Below, piece by piece: positions 19,874-28,241 of a stretch of 64,000 nt of DNA. The position numbers and the translations under genes are program-made. The stretch is from NCBI GenBank assembly GCA_028281025.1, contig JANQKR010000016.1, positions 186,001 to 250,000 of the forward strand, written 5' to 3'. The stretch is from Croceivirga sp. (GTDB lineage: Bacteria; Bacteroidota; Bacteroidia; Flavobacteriales; Flavobacteriaceae). The notes under the pieces were generated by a model. That model was given only the letters and a program-made list of their open reading frames with translations, had not been told where the DNA came from and made no database searches. Each line of letters begins with the position of its first letter. Position 1 is the first letter of the stretch.

Positions 19874-19996
19874 ATGTTCGTCCAAACCAAATATCAAAAC
19901 ATGTAACCGCTATATGAATTTTAAGTTAAATAATATTTAAAGCCTATCCAGTGCTCCAAAACATGCCTTTTTGTACTTACCTTTAGTGTAATACAA

Positions 19997-20024
19997 ATCT
20001 TACTTCGTAAGATAATCATTATCT
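19997..20024. promoter_or_regulatory. Overlapping inverted repeats upstream of the peptide genes
   Basis: Two perfect 7-bp inverted repeats overlap: ATCTTAC-TTC-GTAAGAT (19997-20013) and AGATAAT-C-ATTATCT (20010-20024). They end 10 bp before the first peptide start codon. They could be an operator, or a 5' UTR hairpin that can switch between two folds. Confidence 0.5.
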
Positions 20025-20034
20025 AAAAAATTAT

Positions 20035-20304
20035 ATGAAAATGAAAGAATTTAAGTTTCCTAAGCTAGAAAAAGAAAAACTGAGAAAAATCACCGGAGGT
20101 ACCACTTATGTTGATGGTATTCCTTGGGGTGGTGGTTTTTACAACCCAAATGATTCATCGGACGCAGGCCAGGAAGGTGGTCGTCAACCCAGTTGCAAAG
20201 GGAATAACCCTTCCACGGGCGGTCCAAAGGTTTTTAGGGATGATTATGATTGCAGTCGTTGTTATGCGTCTGGCTACACCAATTGTACGGTAATTACATA
20301 TTAG
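20035..20304 (+). CDS. Double-glycine leader peptide, four-cysteine core (paralog 1)
   Basis: 89 residues. The lysine-rich leader ends in the motif LRKITGG (Gly21-Gly22), the processing site used by C39 peptidase-containing exporters and by Bacteroidota natural-product precursors. The predicted core begins TTYVDGIPWGGGFYN, shared with the next gene, and then diverges into a polar tail with Cys54, Cys73, Cys76 and Cys84. Four cysteines allow two disulfides, in keeping with the disulfide-forming protein encoded downstream. A second ATG two codons in (20041) may be the start. Function (bacteriocin, signal or other) is not known. Confidence 0.82.
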   Translation: MKMKEFKFPKLEKEKLRKITGGTTYVDGIPWGGGFYNPNDSSDAGQEGGRQPSCKGNNPSTGGPKVFRDDYDCSRCYASGYTNCTVITY

Positions 20305-20444
20305 GTCCAAACAATGGCCCGTTTACTATTTTGTCGCGCAAGGCACAGGGCCAATATGGAAGGGCAATAAAACATCCGCCACCTTCCACGTAAAAAGTAC
20401 TTGGCAAAGAACAGAAATAAGAAGTATCCAAAAATTAAATAAAA

Positions 20445-20678
20445 ATGAAAAAATTCAAATTTCCAACGTTAAAAAAAGAAGAATTACAAAAAATTAGAGG
20501 GGGTACTACCTATATTGACGGTGTTCCCTGGGGAGGTGGTTTTTACAATGATAATGACGAGTCAGGTAATAGCTCACCCCGGACTTGCTATCGTTGGATT
20601 TGTGGGGCCAATGGACCTATTTTCACTACCCAAATCTCCTGTGGCGCCCATAATAATTCGCCAAGACACTGTTTATAA
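20445..20678 (+). CDS. Double-glycine leader peptide, four-cysteine core (paralog 2)
   Basis: 77 residues, a paralog of the preceding gene. The leader ends in LQKIRGG (Gly19-Gly20) and the core starts TTYIDGVPWGGGFYN. The tail differs fully from paralog 1 apart from having four cysteines (48, 53, 66, 76). It lies 140 bp after paralog 1 and is followed by a strong terminator, so both may be one transcript. The conserved leader and core start with a variable Cys tail suggests a peptide family under diversification. Confidence 0.82.
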   Translation: MKKFKFPTLKKEELQKIRGGTTYIDGVPWGGGFYNDNDESGNSSPRTCYRWICGANGPIFTTQISCGAHNNSPRHCL

Positions 20679-20743
20679 GCTACTTGAATTGAGCTATACT
20701 GAACCGTTGTAGCAATTTAATTGTGTCATATCATCGCTGATCT

Positions 20744-20778
20744 AGGATTTAAATAAGTTCCTTATTTAAATCCTTTTC
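20744..20778 (+). terminator. Intrinsic terminator after the peptide genes
   Basis: A perfect 13-bp inverted repeat (arms 20744-20756 and 20762-20774, loop GTTCC), followed by TTT, lies 66 bp after the second peptide stop. The stem is AT-rich (AGGATTTAAATAA), so it is weaker than GC-rich terminators despite its length. Confidence 0.7.
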
Positions 20779-21202
20779 ACATTACATGGATTTTAAGTTT
20801 TGATTGAAGTAACAAAAAACTCCGACAACCCCAAGTCTATTTTTGAAATTCAACAAGCTTTCAATTTCTATGCGAATCAGGCGGTCGCAATGGTCGTAGG
20901 AACCATGACACATAGGTAACAACCATGCCGGAAAAGGTCATCCAACATCTTCTAGAGACTGTAGTTTACTAATTGTATTTCATCCAATCGTATAAAGTTT
21001 TAGGACAAATCAACCATACACCCTTGCTGACTTACTATTGAATTCATTTTGAAGAGACATACGTATCAACCCATACCGGCAACACTAACCGTTGAAGTAA
21101 AGTTCAACATTTCCAGAAAATCAATTCCAGGAAACCACGGTAAACTTTACATAGCGGAACCCTGAAAAAGCACTTTTACCCTTTTTGATTTCTATTTTAT
21201 CT
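20779..21202. other. Spacer between the peptides and the C39-like/VKOR gene
   Basis: About 420 bp with no convincing gene. A frame opened by TTG near 20799 reads 38 codons (LIEVTKNSDNPKS...) before a stop and looks protein-like, with acidic and polar residues then QQAFNFYANQ. It could be the scrap of a lost gene, but no homology can be stated. The rest shows nothing recognisable. The fusion gene must have its own promoter here. Confidence 0.3.
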
Positions 21203-22732
21203 ATGATCAATCATTTTCAATTCTTACCTAGGTTTCTTCGCATACATCACCATTCCATTTCCGATAGGGAATTGAAGCTACAAATCGCCTCCCACCCAGA
21301 TTTTCCAAGCCTATACGCCATTACGGATACATTAACAATGTTTGGTGTTGAAAACCAAGCCTATCAGGTGGATAAAAACCAATTCCATCAACTCCCAGAT
21401 TGTTTTTTATGCGTAATAAACAGGTCAAACGACTTGCCCTCCATTGCAATGATTGAAAAAAAAGCAAATTCAGTTAAAGTTCAATATGAGAACGGTCAAA
21501 AAGAAAAGCTGGATATAGACTATTTCAAAGCGCAATGGAGTGGTGTGACGGTACTGGTGGAGCCCAGCGAAAGAAAAGAAACCTCCTTTAAAGCAAACAC
21601 CTTCTCAATCACGACCGCGTTTGTAGGGTTGGCGAGTTTGTACACCGTTTTATCCAATTTCAATTGGATGGTTTTACTATCCCTTCTCTTGGTTATGGTT
21701 GGCTTTGGAATTAGTTTATTAATCGTTCAAGAAAGTTTGGGGATACGTAACGCATTGACGGCAAGGGTTTGTAATTCCGGCAAGAATTCCAGTTGTAATG
21801 AGGTCCTTTCCTCCAAGGGGGCGAAAATTTTTGGTTTCATAGAATTGGCCGATGCCTCAATAATATATTTTGTCACTTTATGGTTGACTATTTTTCTATC
21901 AAGTCTTAAAGGGAGCTCTTTTGCCGAATTCTACCTTTTTGTGGTCTCCAGTATTATAATACTGCCATACACCATTTATTATCAATGGAGGGTTGTAAAA
22001 AAATGGTGCCTGCTTTGCCTTGGTATCACAATAGTTATTTTATGCCTTTCAATACTGGGAGGTGTGTATTTATCATCCAACAATTTTTCCTTTGGTCTTG
22101 GTAATGCAATGATACCGGTCGGTTCATTAGTTTTCGTCTCTTTGGTTTGGATTGAAATAAAAAAACTTTGGAAACAGCATATCCATTTTAAGAAGTTGGA
22201 ATTTGACCACTACAAGTTTAAAAGGGACAGTGGCATATTTGATGCAGCTTTGAAAAAATCCGTTCCATTGACGGAACCCAATTACATCCCAATAGTCATC
22301 GGCAATAAAACTTCTGAAGAAAAAATAACGATTGTCTTGAGCACATCATGCGGATATTGCCATGACACCTATACGAATGTGCAAGGGCTGTTGAAAAAAA
22401 ATGAATCCCTAAAAATTGAAATTTTGTTCAACATGAATATTGGGAATATAGGTAACCGCTATAATGTAGTTGCCAAAAGACTAATGGAAATTGCCTTTGA
22501 GGATTCAAAAATTGATGAAGCCTTATCAGATTGGTTTGAAAAAAATACATCCCTAAACGTTTGGCTGGAAAAATGGAAGGAATCAAAAAACAAAAAATAC
22601 GATAGCTTATTGCATGAACATGTTAATTGGTGTACGAAAAATAATATCAATTATACCCCAGCTATCGTTTACAAAAATTATTTGTTTCCAGAAGCTTATA
22701 GTCTGACCGATTTATACTATGTACTAAAATGA
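21203..22732 (+). CDS. C39-like / VKOR / thioredoxin fusion, membrane disulfide-forming protein
   Basis: 509 residues from ATG 21203. An N-terminal cytosolic domain (1-115) has the fold pattern of C39 bacteriocin peptidases (SHPDFPSLYAITDTL...PSIAMIEK) but lacks the catalytic cysteine. Five or so membrane helices of a vitamin K epoxide reductase domain follow, with loop cysteines C190 and C198 and the active-site pair C269-x2-C272 (WCLLC). A C-terminal thioredoxin/DsbA-like domain carries C383-GY-C386. Together these make a full electron relay for forming disulfides in exported peptides. The four-cysteine GG peptides just upstream are its obvious substrates. Confidence 0.88.
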   Translation: MINHFQFLPRFLRIHHHSISDRELKLQIASHPDFPSLYAITDTLTMFGVENQAYQVDKNQFHQLPDCFLCVINRSNDLPSIAMIEKKANSVKVQYENGQKEKLDIDYFKAQWSGVTVLVEPSERKETSFKANTFSITTAFVGLASLYTVLSNFNWMVLLSLLLVMVGFGISLLIVQESLGIRNALTARVCNSGKNSSCNEVLSSKGAKIFGFIELADASIIYFVTLWLTIFLSSLKGSSFAEFYLFVVSSIIILPYTIYYQWRVVKKWCLLCLGITIVILCLSILGGVYLSSNNFSFGLGNAMIPVGSLVFVSLVWIEIKKLWKQHIHFKKLEFDHYKFKRDSGIFDAALKKSVPLTEPNYIPIVIGNKTSEEKITIVLSTSCGYCHDTYTNVQGLLKKNESLKIEILFNMNIGNIGNRYNVVAKRLMEIAFEDSKIDEALSDWFEKNTSLNVWLEKWKESKNKKYDSLLHEHVNWCTKNNINYTPAIVYKNYLFPEAYSLTDLYYVLK

Positions 22733-22765
22733 AGCAATAAAACCTATCTTTAATTTTCCTGACTG

Positions 22766-22799
22766 TTGTTCGTCTTACTTCCAAAATTAGCTACATTTG
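22766..22799 (+). promoter_or_regulatory. Promoter of the 145-residue membrane protein gene
   Basis: TTGTT at 22766-22770 and the perfect -7 box TACATTTG at 22792-22799 are separated by 21 bp, the Bacteroidota spacing. The start codon at 22818 follows 18 bp later. Confidence 0.6.
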
Positions 22800-22817
22800 G
22801 AGTATTATATTTAATTT

Positions 22818-23255
22818 ATGGAAATCCTAAAAAACCTCCACTCCTATTTAGCCTATATTGTTCTATTGGTTTTGATCGTTGCCGTTGCCAATGCGCTTAT
22901 CGGTTGGTTTGCCAAAAAGGATTTCCGCTTTGAAAAGGATTTAAGGATAAGTCTTTTTGCCCTGATTTTAAGTCATATACAGTTATTGGTCGGGATAATT
23001 CTTTTCTTCGTTTCCACCAGTGGATTAAAGGCCATCCAAATTTTGGGCATGGGGGGCTTAAATGCGCCTGCCCGATTATTGGCCGTGGAACATCCGTTCG
23101 TCAATATCATTGCCCTGGTTTTGATTACCGTGGGATGGTCGCGTCATAAGAAAACCGACAATTCCACTGCCAAGTTTAAACGGATCGCCATTTTTTACGG
23201 ATTGGGATTGGTACTTATTCTTAGTCGAATCCCCTGGGGACAGTGGTTAAATTAA
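22818..23255 (+). CDS. Four-TM membrane protein (flavobacterial 'cytochrome b-like')
   Basis: 145 residues with four hydrophobic helices (about 10-30, 45-65, 88-105, 122-140) and conserved histidines in NLHSY, LSHIQ and EHPFVN. Homologous proteins in flavobacteria are often labelled cytochrome B, since paired histidines in neighbouring helices could ligate heme, but no enzymatic role is shown. It has its own promoter and overlaps the convergent nuclease gene by 4 bp. Confidence 0.65.
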   Translation: MEILKNLHSYLAYIVLLVLIVAVANALIGWFAKKDFRFEKDLRISLFALILSHIQLLVGIILFFVSTSGLKAIQILGMGGLNAPARLLAVEHPFVNIIALVLITVGWSRHKKTDNSTAKFKRIAIFYGLGLVLILSRIPWGQWLN

Positions 23256-24295
23256 TCCTTCTCCACCTCTTTTATCAAAAACAAATAGATTGGGAAATGG
23301 TCCGCATAACCTCCTTGGTAGGTTGTGCCAATGTACGTTCGAAACGGGTAGCCTCGGTACTTTCCACGTGGATTCGTTAATTCCTTGGGGGCATGGATTC
23401 CCGCTTTCCAAAAGGAATAGTCCCGCTTATCCGAAGTAAGGAAATTAGGTGTCAGTATAAACTGGTCGAACAAATTCCATTTGTCTCTATAGGCCAAGGT
23501 CCCTTGCCCCTTTTTAAACAACCTTTCCATGGGATTGAACAGGCTTAGACTGTCCAATTGTTTTTGTTTTCCCTTTGTCCGCAACACCTTTTTTAAGCTT
23601 GCATTGGTGGGATCATCATTTAAATCCCCCATGGAAATGATCTTTGCATTGGGATAGATATCCCTAAGGGAGTCCATGATACGCTTGTTCAAATGGGCTG
23701 CTTTTATCCTATTGGGCCTACTCCGCAGTTCTCCACCACTACGTGAGGGCCAGTGGTTCACAATAAAATGCATTTCCTCATTGTCCAAAAATCCCGAAAC
23801 CACCAATTGATCTCGTGTATAATCCCGATGGCCTTCCCCGTCCATCAATACCAACCGAATGCTTTTAAAGTCAGTGGGTAAAAAAGAAGCCTTTTTGTAC
23901 ACCAGGGCCACATCTATACCGCGTTCGTCCGGAGAATCAAAATGGATACTGCCATAATCCTTATCCCTGAGATTGACATGACCGATCAAGTCCTGGACGA
24001 CACCTTTATTCTCCACCTCACAAAGTCCAATGATATCCGGAGATGTTCCCGTCACCTTACGCCCAAGCTCAGACAATACCTTGGAGATATTACGAATCTT
24101 CCTGTCATATCGTTCTTTTGTCCACGCGTAACGGCCCTCAGGAGTACGTTCATCATCAAAAATCAAGGTGTCGTTGGTGATATCAAAAAGGTTCTCCACA
24201 TTATAAAAAGCCACGGTCCTGATCTTGTAGGTAACACTTTCCTGACCAAAACATGGACAACCAATCAAAGCTAATATTAATAGAAAACGAATCAT
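23252..24295 (-). CDS. Secreted endonuclease/exonuclease/phosphatase-family nuclease
   Basis: 347 residues with a signal peptide (MIRFLLILALIGCPCFGQ). The EEP-fold motifs are in order: YNVENLFD (Asn), IGLCEVEN (metal-binding Glu), the NHWPSRSGG segment (catalytic His) and MGDLNDDP (Asp/Asn), with a C-terminal YADHFPIYL (Asp-His). All catalytic residues are present, so it should be an active Mg-dependent phosphodiesterase or nuclease outside the cytoplasm. It is divergent from a TonB-dependent receptor, which suggests joint use of extracellular nucleic acid or organic phosphate; this is inference. Confidence 0.9.
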   Translation of the reverse strand: MIRFLLILALIGCPCFGQESVTYKIRTVAFYNVENLFDITNDTLIFDDERTPEGRYAWTKERYDRKIRNISKVLSELGRKVTGTSPDIIGLCEVENKGVVQDLIGHVNLRDKDYGSIHFDSPDERGIDVALVYKKASFLPTDFKSIRLVLMDGEGHRDYTRDQLVVSGFLDNEEMHFIVNHWPSRSGGELRSRPNRIKAAHLNKRIMDSLRDIYPNAKIISMGDLNDDPTNASLKKVLRTKGKQKQLDSLSLFNPMERLFKKGQGTLAYRDKWNLFDQFILTPNFLTSDKRDYSFWKAGIHAPKELTNPRGKYRGYPFRTYIGTTYQGGYADHFPIYLFLIKEVEKD

Positions 24296-24387
24296 ACGCC
24301 CTAAAATAAATCAAGTTCCCTGTTTTTTAAGATTTCTTGTATGGAATTGCTGGTTTTTTTGTTAAATTGATGCCATACTTAACCTAA

Positions 24388-27132
24388 ATGTATCGAGGTT
24401 TCCTCCTCATTACCGTTCTTTTACAAGGCTGGTGGTGCTTCTCCCAAAACACAAGTACCATAACGGGCATACTGATCAATGGACAAACCAACAAACCTAT
24501 TTCCCGGGCGTCCGTTTACCTGGACAAAGCCATGGAGGAAGCTTCCCTTGATAGCTCGGGTACTTTTGGTTTGACTACCGATCAAACTGGGGAATTTGTA
24601 TTGGTTATTGAAGTCCCGGACCTTATTTCGAAACGATTTGTCCTTCAACTTGAAGGTTTACCCCTAAATCTGGGCACCATCGTTTTGGAACCCGACATTA
24701 CCCTGGAACAAGTGGATAACCTCATCACGTTAACCGAGAATGACCTTTCCGATGATGAGGGAACCCTCTCCTCTTCCAATGGATTATTACAAGCCACAAG
24801 GGATGTTTTTTTGACAAGGGCTGCTTTTGATTTTGGGCAGGCATTCTTTCGTGTGAGGGGCTATGATTCCAGGGAAGGCCAGGTCCTGATCAACGGGATG
24901 GTCATGAACAAATTTTTTGACGGAAGGCCCCAATGGAACAACTGGGGTGGCCTTAACGACGTGGTACGCAATCAAGAATTCACCAATGGTTTGGGAGCTT
25001 CTGCCCTCACTTTTGGAGGGTTTTTGGGCAATACCAACATCAATACACGTCCTTCCGGACTTCGTCCGGGGACCCGATTGTCCACCTCGTATTCCAATAG
25101 GACCTATAGCGGAAGGGTAATGGCCACCTACAATTCCGGAAGTAACCCAAATGGCCTGGGCTATGCTTTCTCCGGATCTCGAAGGTGGGCAAAAGAAGGG
25201 CATATTGACGGTACACCTTACGATGCGTATTCCTTTTTTGGAGCTATGGAATACCAATGTAACCCAAAACATACCCTTGTGCTGACCACTATTTTGGCCA
25301 AAAACCGACGTGGGCGCTCCTCTGCCATTACGGAAGAAGTACTTGAATTGGCGGGCAACCGATATAATCCCTACTGGGGGATTCAAAATGGGAAAATTAG
25401 AAATTCCCGGGAACGGGACATCTTCGAACCCCTTGCCATGATCAACCATTTTTATGAATCCAAAAAATTGAGGATTACAACGGGTATTGCCTATCAAACG
25501 GGAACCCATGCCAGAAGTAGGCTGGGGTATTTCAATGCACCAAATCCAAACCCGACCTACTATCGTTATTTGCCCAGTTTTTATGTAAACAATCCGATTG
25601 GTGCTGATTTTACCAATGCCGCCATGGCCAGGGAGGGATTTTTAAAAAATCCCCAAATCAATTGGTCCCAACTGTATACGGCCAATACTTCTCCTTCACA
25701 ACTGGGAAAAGCGGCCTATGTCCTTTACGATGACACCGTAGCAGATTCCAAACTCCTGTTCACCACTAGTGGCAACCTTGACATCAACGATAACTTCAGC
25801 ATCGATTTTGGAGCTTCTTATCGTGATTTGAACTCGGAGAACTATGCGGAAATTTCCGATCTGTTGGGTGCTGAATTTCATGAGGATATCGACCCTTTTT
25901 CAGAAACATTGAATGATATCCAAGGTGATGTAAACAAATATGAAGGTGCTATTTTCAACTATAATTATGCCCTGAAGGTCAACGATTGGAGTGGGTTTGC
26001 ACAACTCAACTTTAACAAAAACCAGTGGAGTGGGTTTGCCTCGGGAATGCTCTCGAAAACCGAATACCAAAGAAATGGGCTCTTCCAAAACCAGCGTCAT
26101 CCGGAAAATTCACTTGGAAAAAGTGACCCCATCAAATTCTCCAACTATGGCATTAAATCAGGGATTTCCCATCAATTAACGGGAAGGCATTGGCTTCAAG
26201 CCCATCTTGGATTGTGCAAAAGACCGCCCACGCTACAAAACACGTTCATCAACCCAAGGGAAAACAATGAAATGGTATTGAACATCCAATCCGAAACCGT
26301 ATCCACGATGGATATCAATTACCTTCTCCGTCTTCCTGATTTAACGGGGAGGTTGACCTGTTTTTATACCCACTTTCAGAATGCAACGGATATCAATTTC
26401 TTTTTTGTGGATGCGGGTGTAGGCTCCGATTTTGTCCAGGAAGTCATTACGGATTTGGACAAACTGCATAAGGGCGTGGAGCTGGGACTGGAATACCAGG
26501 CTTCCCCACAAGTAAAACTTTCCTTGGCCGCCAATTTGGGGGAATACACTTTTGCGAGCAACCCCAACGTCACCATCAATTTTGATACGGCCGGTGCGGA
26601 GGAAGATGTCATCGATCCCGAAGGAAGTACCGCCCTGGGGAAGGCAGATATCAAAGGTTTAAAATTGGCCCAAGGACCACAGACGGCCGTGGCATTGGGA
26701 GTTGAGTACCGAGACCCTGACTACTGGTGGATTGGGGCCACCACAAATTATCTTGCCAATAATTACGCCAACATTTCCACTATCATCCGCACCCCGAGCT
26801 TTGTTTTGAACCCGGAAACCGGAATGCCGTTCCCGGAGGCCACACCGGAAAATATAGCCCCCCTTTTGGAACAAAAACCCCTGGACAATTTTTACCTGTT
26901 GAATCTCGTTGGCGGGAAATCATGGTTGGTCGATGGGAAATACATCAGTTTTTTTGTGAGTGTCAACAATGCCTTTGATGAACTCTTCCGCACCGGGGGC
27001 TTTGAGCAGAGCAGAAATGGGAACTTTGGGCAATTGCAACAGGACAACCTTAGAAATGACCCCTCCTTTGCACCAAGGTACTGGTACGGTTTTGGACGCA
27101 CCTATTTTGTAAACTTGGCACTTGGTTTTTAA
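24388..27132 (+). CDS. TonB-dependent receptor paired with the secreted nuclease
   Basis: 914 residues: signal peptide, a degenerate carboxypeptidase-like beta domain (ITGILINGQTNKPISRASVYL), a plug (FDFGQAFFRVRGYDSREGQVLINGM) and a beta-barrel ending in ...FVNLALGF. It lies 92 bp from the divergent nuclease gene. The barrel contains NPYWGIQNGK and NSRERD segments that I recall from flavobacterial receptors placed next to nuclease genes. Its substrate is unknown; nucleic-acid-derived material is a reasonable guess. The last 118 bp of the gene recur downstream at 28825-28942. Confidence 0.9.
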   Translation: MYRGFLLITVLLQGWWCFSQNTSTITGILINGQTNKPISRASVYLDKAMEEASLDSSGTFGLTTDQTGEFVLVIEVPDLISKRFVLQLEGLPLNLGTIVLEPDITLEQVDNLITLTENDLSDDEGTLSSSNGLLQATRDVFLTRAAFDFGQAFFRVRGYDSREGQVLINGMVMNKFFDGRPQWNNWGGLNDVVRNQEFTNGLGASALTFGGFLGNTNINTRPSGLRPGTRLSTSYSNRTYSGRVMATYNSGSNPNGLGYAFSGSRRWAKEGHIDGTPYDAYSFFGAMEYQCNPKHTLVLTTILAKNRRGRSSAITEEVLELAGNRYNPYWGIQNGKIRNSRERDIFEPLAMINHFYESKKLRITTGIAYQTGTHARSRLGYFNAPNPNPTYYRYLPSFYVNNPIGADFTNAAMAREGFLKNPQINWSQLYTANTSPSQLGKAAYVLYDDTVADSKLLFTTSGNLDINDNFSIDFGASYRDLNSENYAEISDLLGAEFHEDIDPFSETLNDIQGDVNKYEGAIFNYNYALKVNDWSGFAQLNFNKNQWSGFASGMLSKTEYQRNGLFQNQRHPENSLGKSDPIKFSNYGIKSGISHQLTGRHWLQAHLGLCKRPPTLQNTFINPRENNEMVLNIQSETVSTMDINYLLRLPDLTGRLTCFYTHFQNATDINFFFVDAGVGSDFVQEVITDLDKLHKGVELGLEYQASPQVKLSLAANLGEYTFASNPNVTINFDTAGAEEDVIDPEGSTALGKADIKGLKLAQGPQTAVALGVEYRDPDYWWIGATTNYLANNYANISTIIRTPSFVLNPETGMPFPEATPENIAPLLEQKPLDNFYLLNLVGGKSWLVDGKYISFFVSVNNAFDELFRTGGFEQSRNGNFGQLQQDNLRNDPSFAPRYWYGFGRTYFVNLALGF

Positions 27133-27133
27133 A
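27016..27133 (+). repeat. Direct repeat, copy 1: 3' end of the TonB receptor gene
   Basis: 118 bp, from AATGGGAACTTTGGGCAATT to one base after the stop. It recurs without gaps at 28825-28942 with four mismatches, all transitions. Copy 1 is the functional end of the receptor. Confidence 0.95.
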
Positions 27134-27282
27134 CCACACCCTTTGGGGCGGTGTTTCAATCCAAAAAAGTGGTCATTTCAAACGCCATACAGCGATTCTC
27201 CTTTCTTCCCTAAACCAAGACCTAAATTTTAAGAATCTTTTTTTAAAGGGTTAAAAACTTAAAGGAAATAAGGCATTGCCTT

Positions 27283-27861
27283 TTAATTTCCACCCCAACC
27301 TTCATCAGTCCTCGGGGTATGATCATACTCCAAATCCGGCAGATTGACTTTGGGGCAAGCCTCGGAAGACGTACCGGCATAGGGTTGTTGGCCCCTACCG
27401 GCCAAATAGCCCGCTATTTTCCCTTGATTCCAGGACCCTTCCCTGTTTTCAAATAAGGCCTCATAATAACTCTGGAACGTATTTTGCACTTCTTGAATAA
27501 TCATAGCGGTATAATGCGATGGTCCTCCCAGGATACGTACGCCAAGAAAGTTACCATCCCTATCTTTCACCTCCTTTATTTCATATTTGTAACAAGACGG
27601 TAGGTCATAATTGGAAGCTACCCAGTTGTAGTGGTATACCCAATCGCCATAACCCCTTTTCCATCCACAATCATATTGTTTATCCTCAAAAATACCATAG
27701 CCATCACAATCGGGTGGGGAGTCCGCTGGGGGATCCTGGGGTAGGATAATTGTTGCTTGAACAGCTTCAATAGTTTCAAAGCTTTCTTCGGGAATTTCAT
27801 TTTCCGTGGAACAGGAGAGGCACAGAAAAAGGACTGCGATAATAAAATTGATCGATTTCAT
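27283..27861 (-). CDS. Hypothetical lipoprotein with a cysteine- and tryptophan-rich domain
   Basis: 192 residues from the ATG at 27861, chosen because it starts a lipoprotein signal (MKSINFIIAVLFLCLSC); an open frame extends a further 27 codons upstream without signal. The mature protein has a proline- and acid-rich linker (ILPQDPPADSPPDCDGYG), then an aromatic domain with CDGYGIFEDKQYDCGWKRGYGDW and cysteines in LPSCYKYE and EACPKVN. I recognise no family. It is encoded antiparallel to its neighbours and lies inside the segment bracketed by the duplicated receptor end. Confidence 0.65.
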   Translation of the reverse strand: MKSINFIIAVLFLCLSCSTENEIPEESFETIEAVQATIILPQDPPADSPPDCDGYGIFEDKQYDCGWKRGYGDWVYHYNWVASNYDLPSCYKYEIKEVKDRDGNFLGVRILGGPSHYTAMIIQEVQNTFQSYYEALFENREGSWNQGKIAGYLAGRGQQPYAGTSSEACPKVNLPDLEYDHTPRTDEGWGGN

Positions 27862-28142
27862 TTTTGTGGGGTTTTGGTTACTTAAATGTAAAGAATATAT
27901 TTGCAAATAAGATAGTATAAATCTAAAAAACAATCTTTCCACAGCCCAAAAGGTAATAGGGTTTTAGGTTTATCATTTTGTGAGCTTGGCAGTTGGTCTT
28001 CAATTGGACTTTATTGAATCGATGATAAAGTCTTAAAGCATTCTTTTGTCGAATGGCAGGATACAGTCAAGATTTCCCTTTTTTAATGTTACATGGGAAC
28101 CCTTAATGGTGCAGTAACAATTATCTAATTTTTTGTTAGACG

Positions 28143-28241
28143 ATGAATTATAATTTTTTCAATACTCTCATTTTTTCCGGAATAATCTATGGATTGATAT
28201 TCTCATTTTTAACATTATCCAAAAAGAGTGACAAATGCTAA
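28143..28241 (+). pseudogene. Scrap of an AraC-type membrane regulator N-terminus
   Basis: A 32-codon frame (MNYNFFNTLIFSGIIYGLIFS..., then polar LSKKSDKC) has one hydrophobic helix and resembles the first helix of 7TM-AraC regulators of this phylum, which often open with an FNTLIxxGIIxG pattern. The rest is missing. Its stop overlaps the start of the next gene (ATGCTAA, 7 bp), so if translated it would be coupled to it. It is either a remnant reused as a leader or a small membrane peptide. Confidence 0.35.

Noticed and set aside
20108-20293. Alternative frame inside the first peptide gene
   Set aside because: Shadow of the GG-leader gene; no leader motif of its own.
21203-21550. First read as an active C39 peptidase
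   Set aside because: No catalytic cysteine (QxDCG-type motif) is present, so only a C39-like binding role is proposed.
24787-25509. 240-codon minus-strand frame inside the second TonB receptor gene
   Set aside because: Antisense shadow of a clear receptor gene; low-complexity Gly/Pro/Ser content and no motif.
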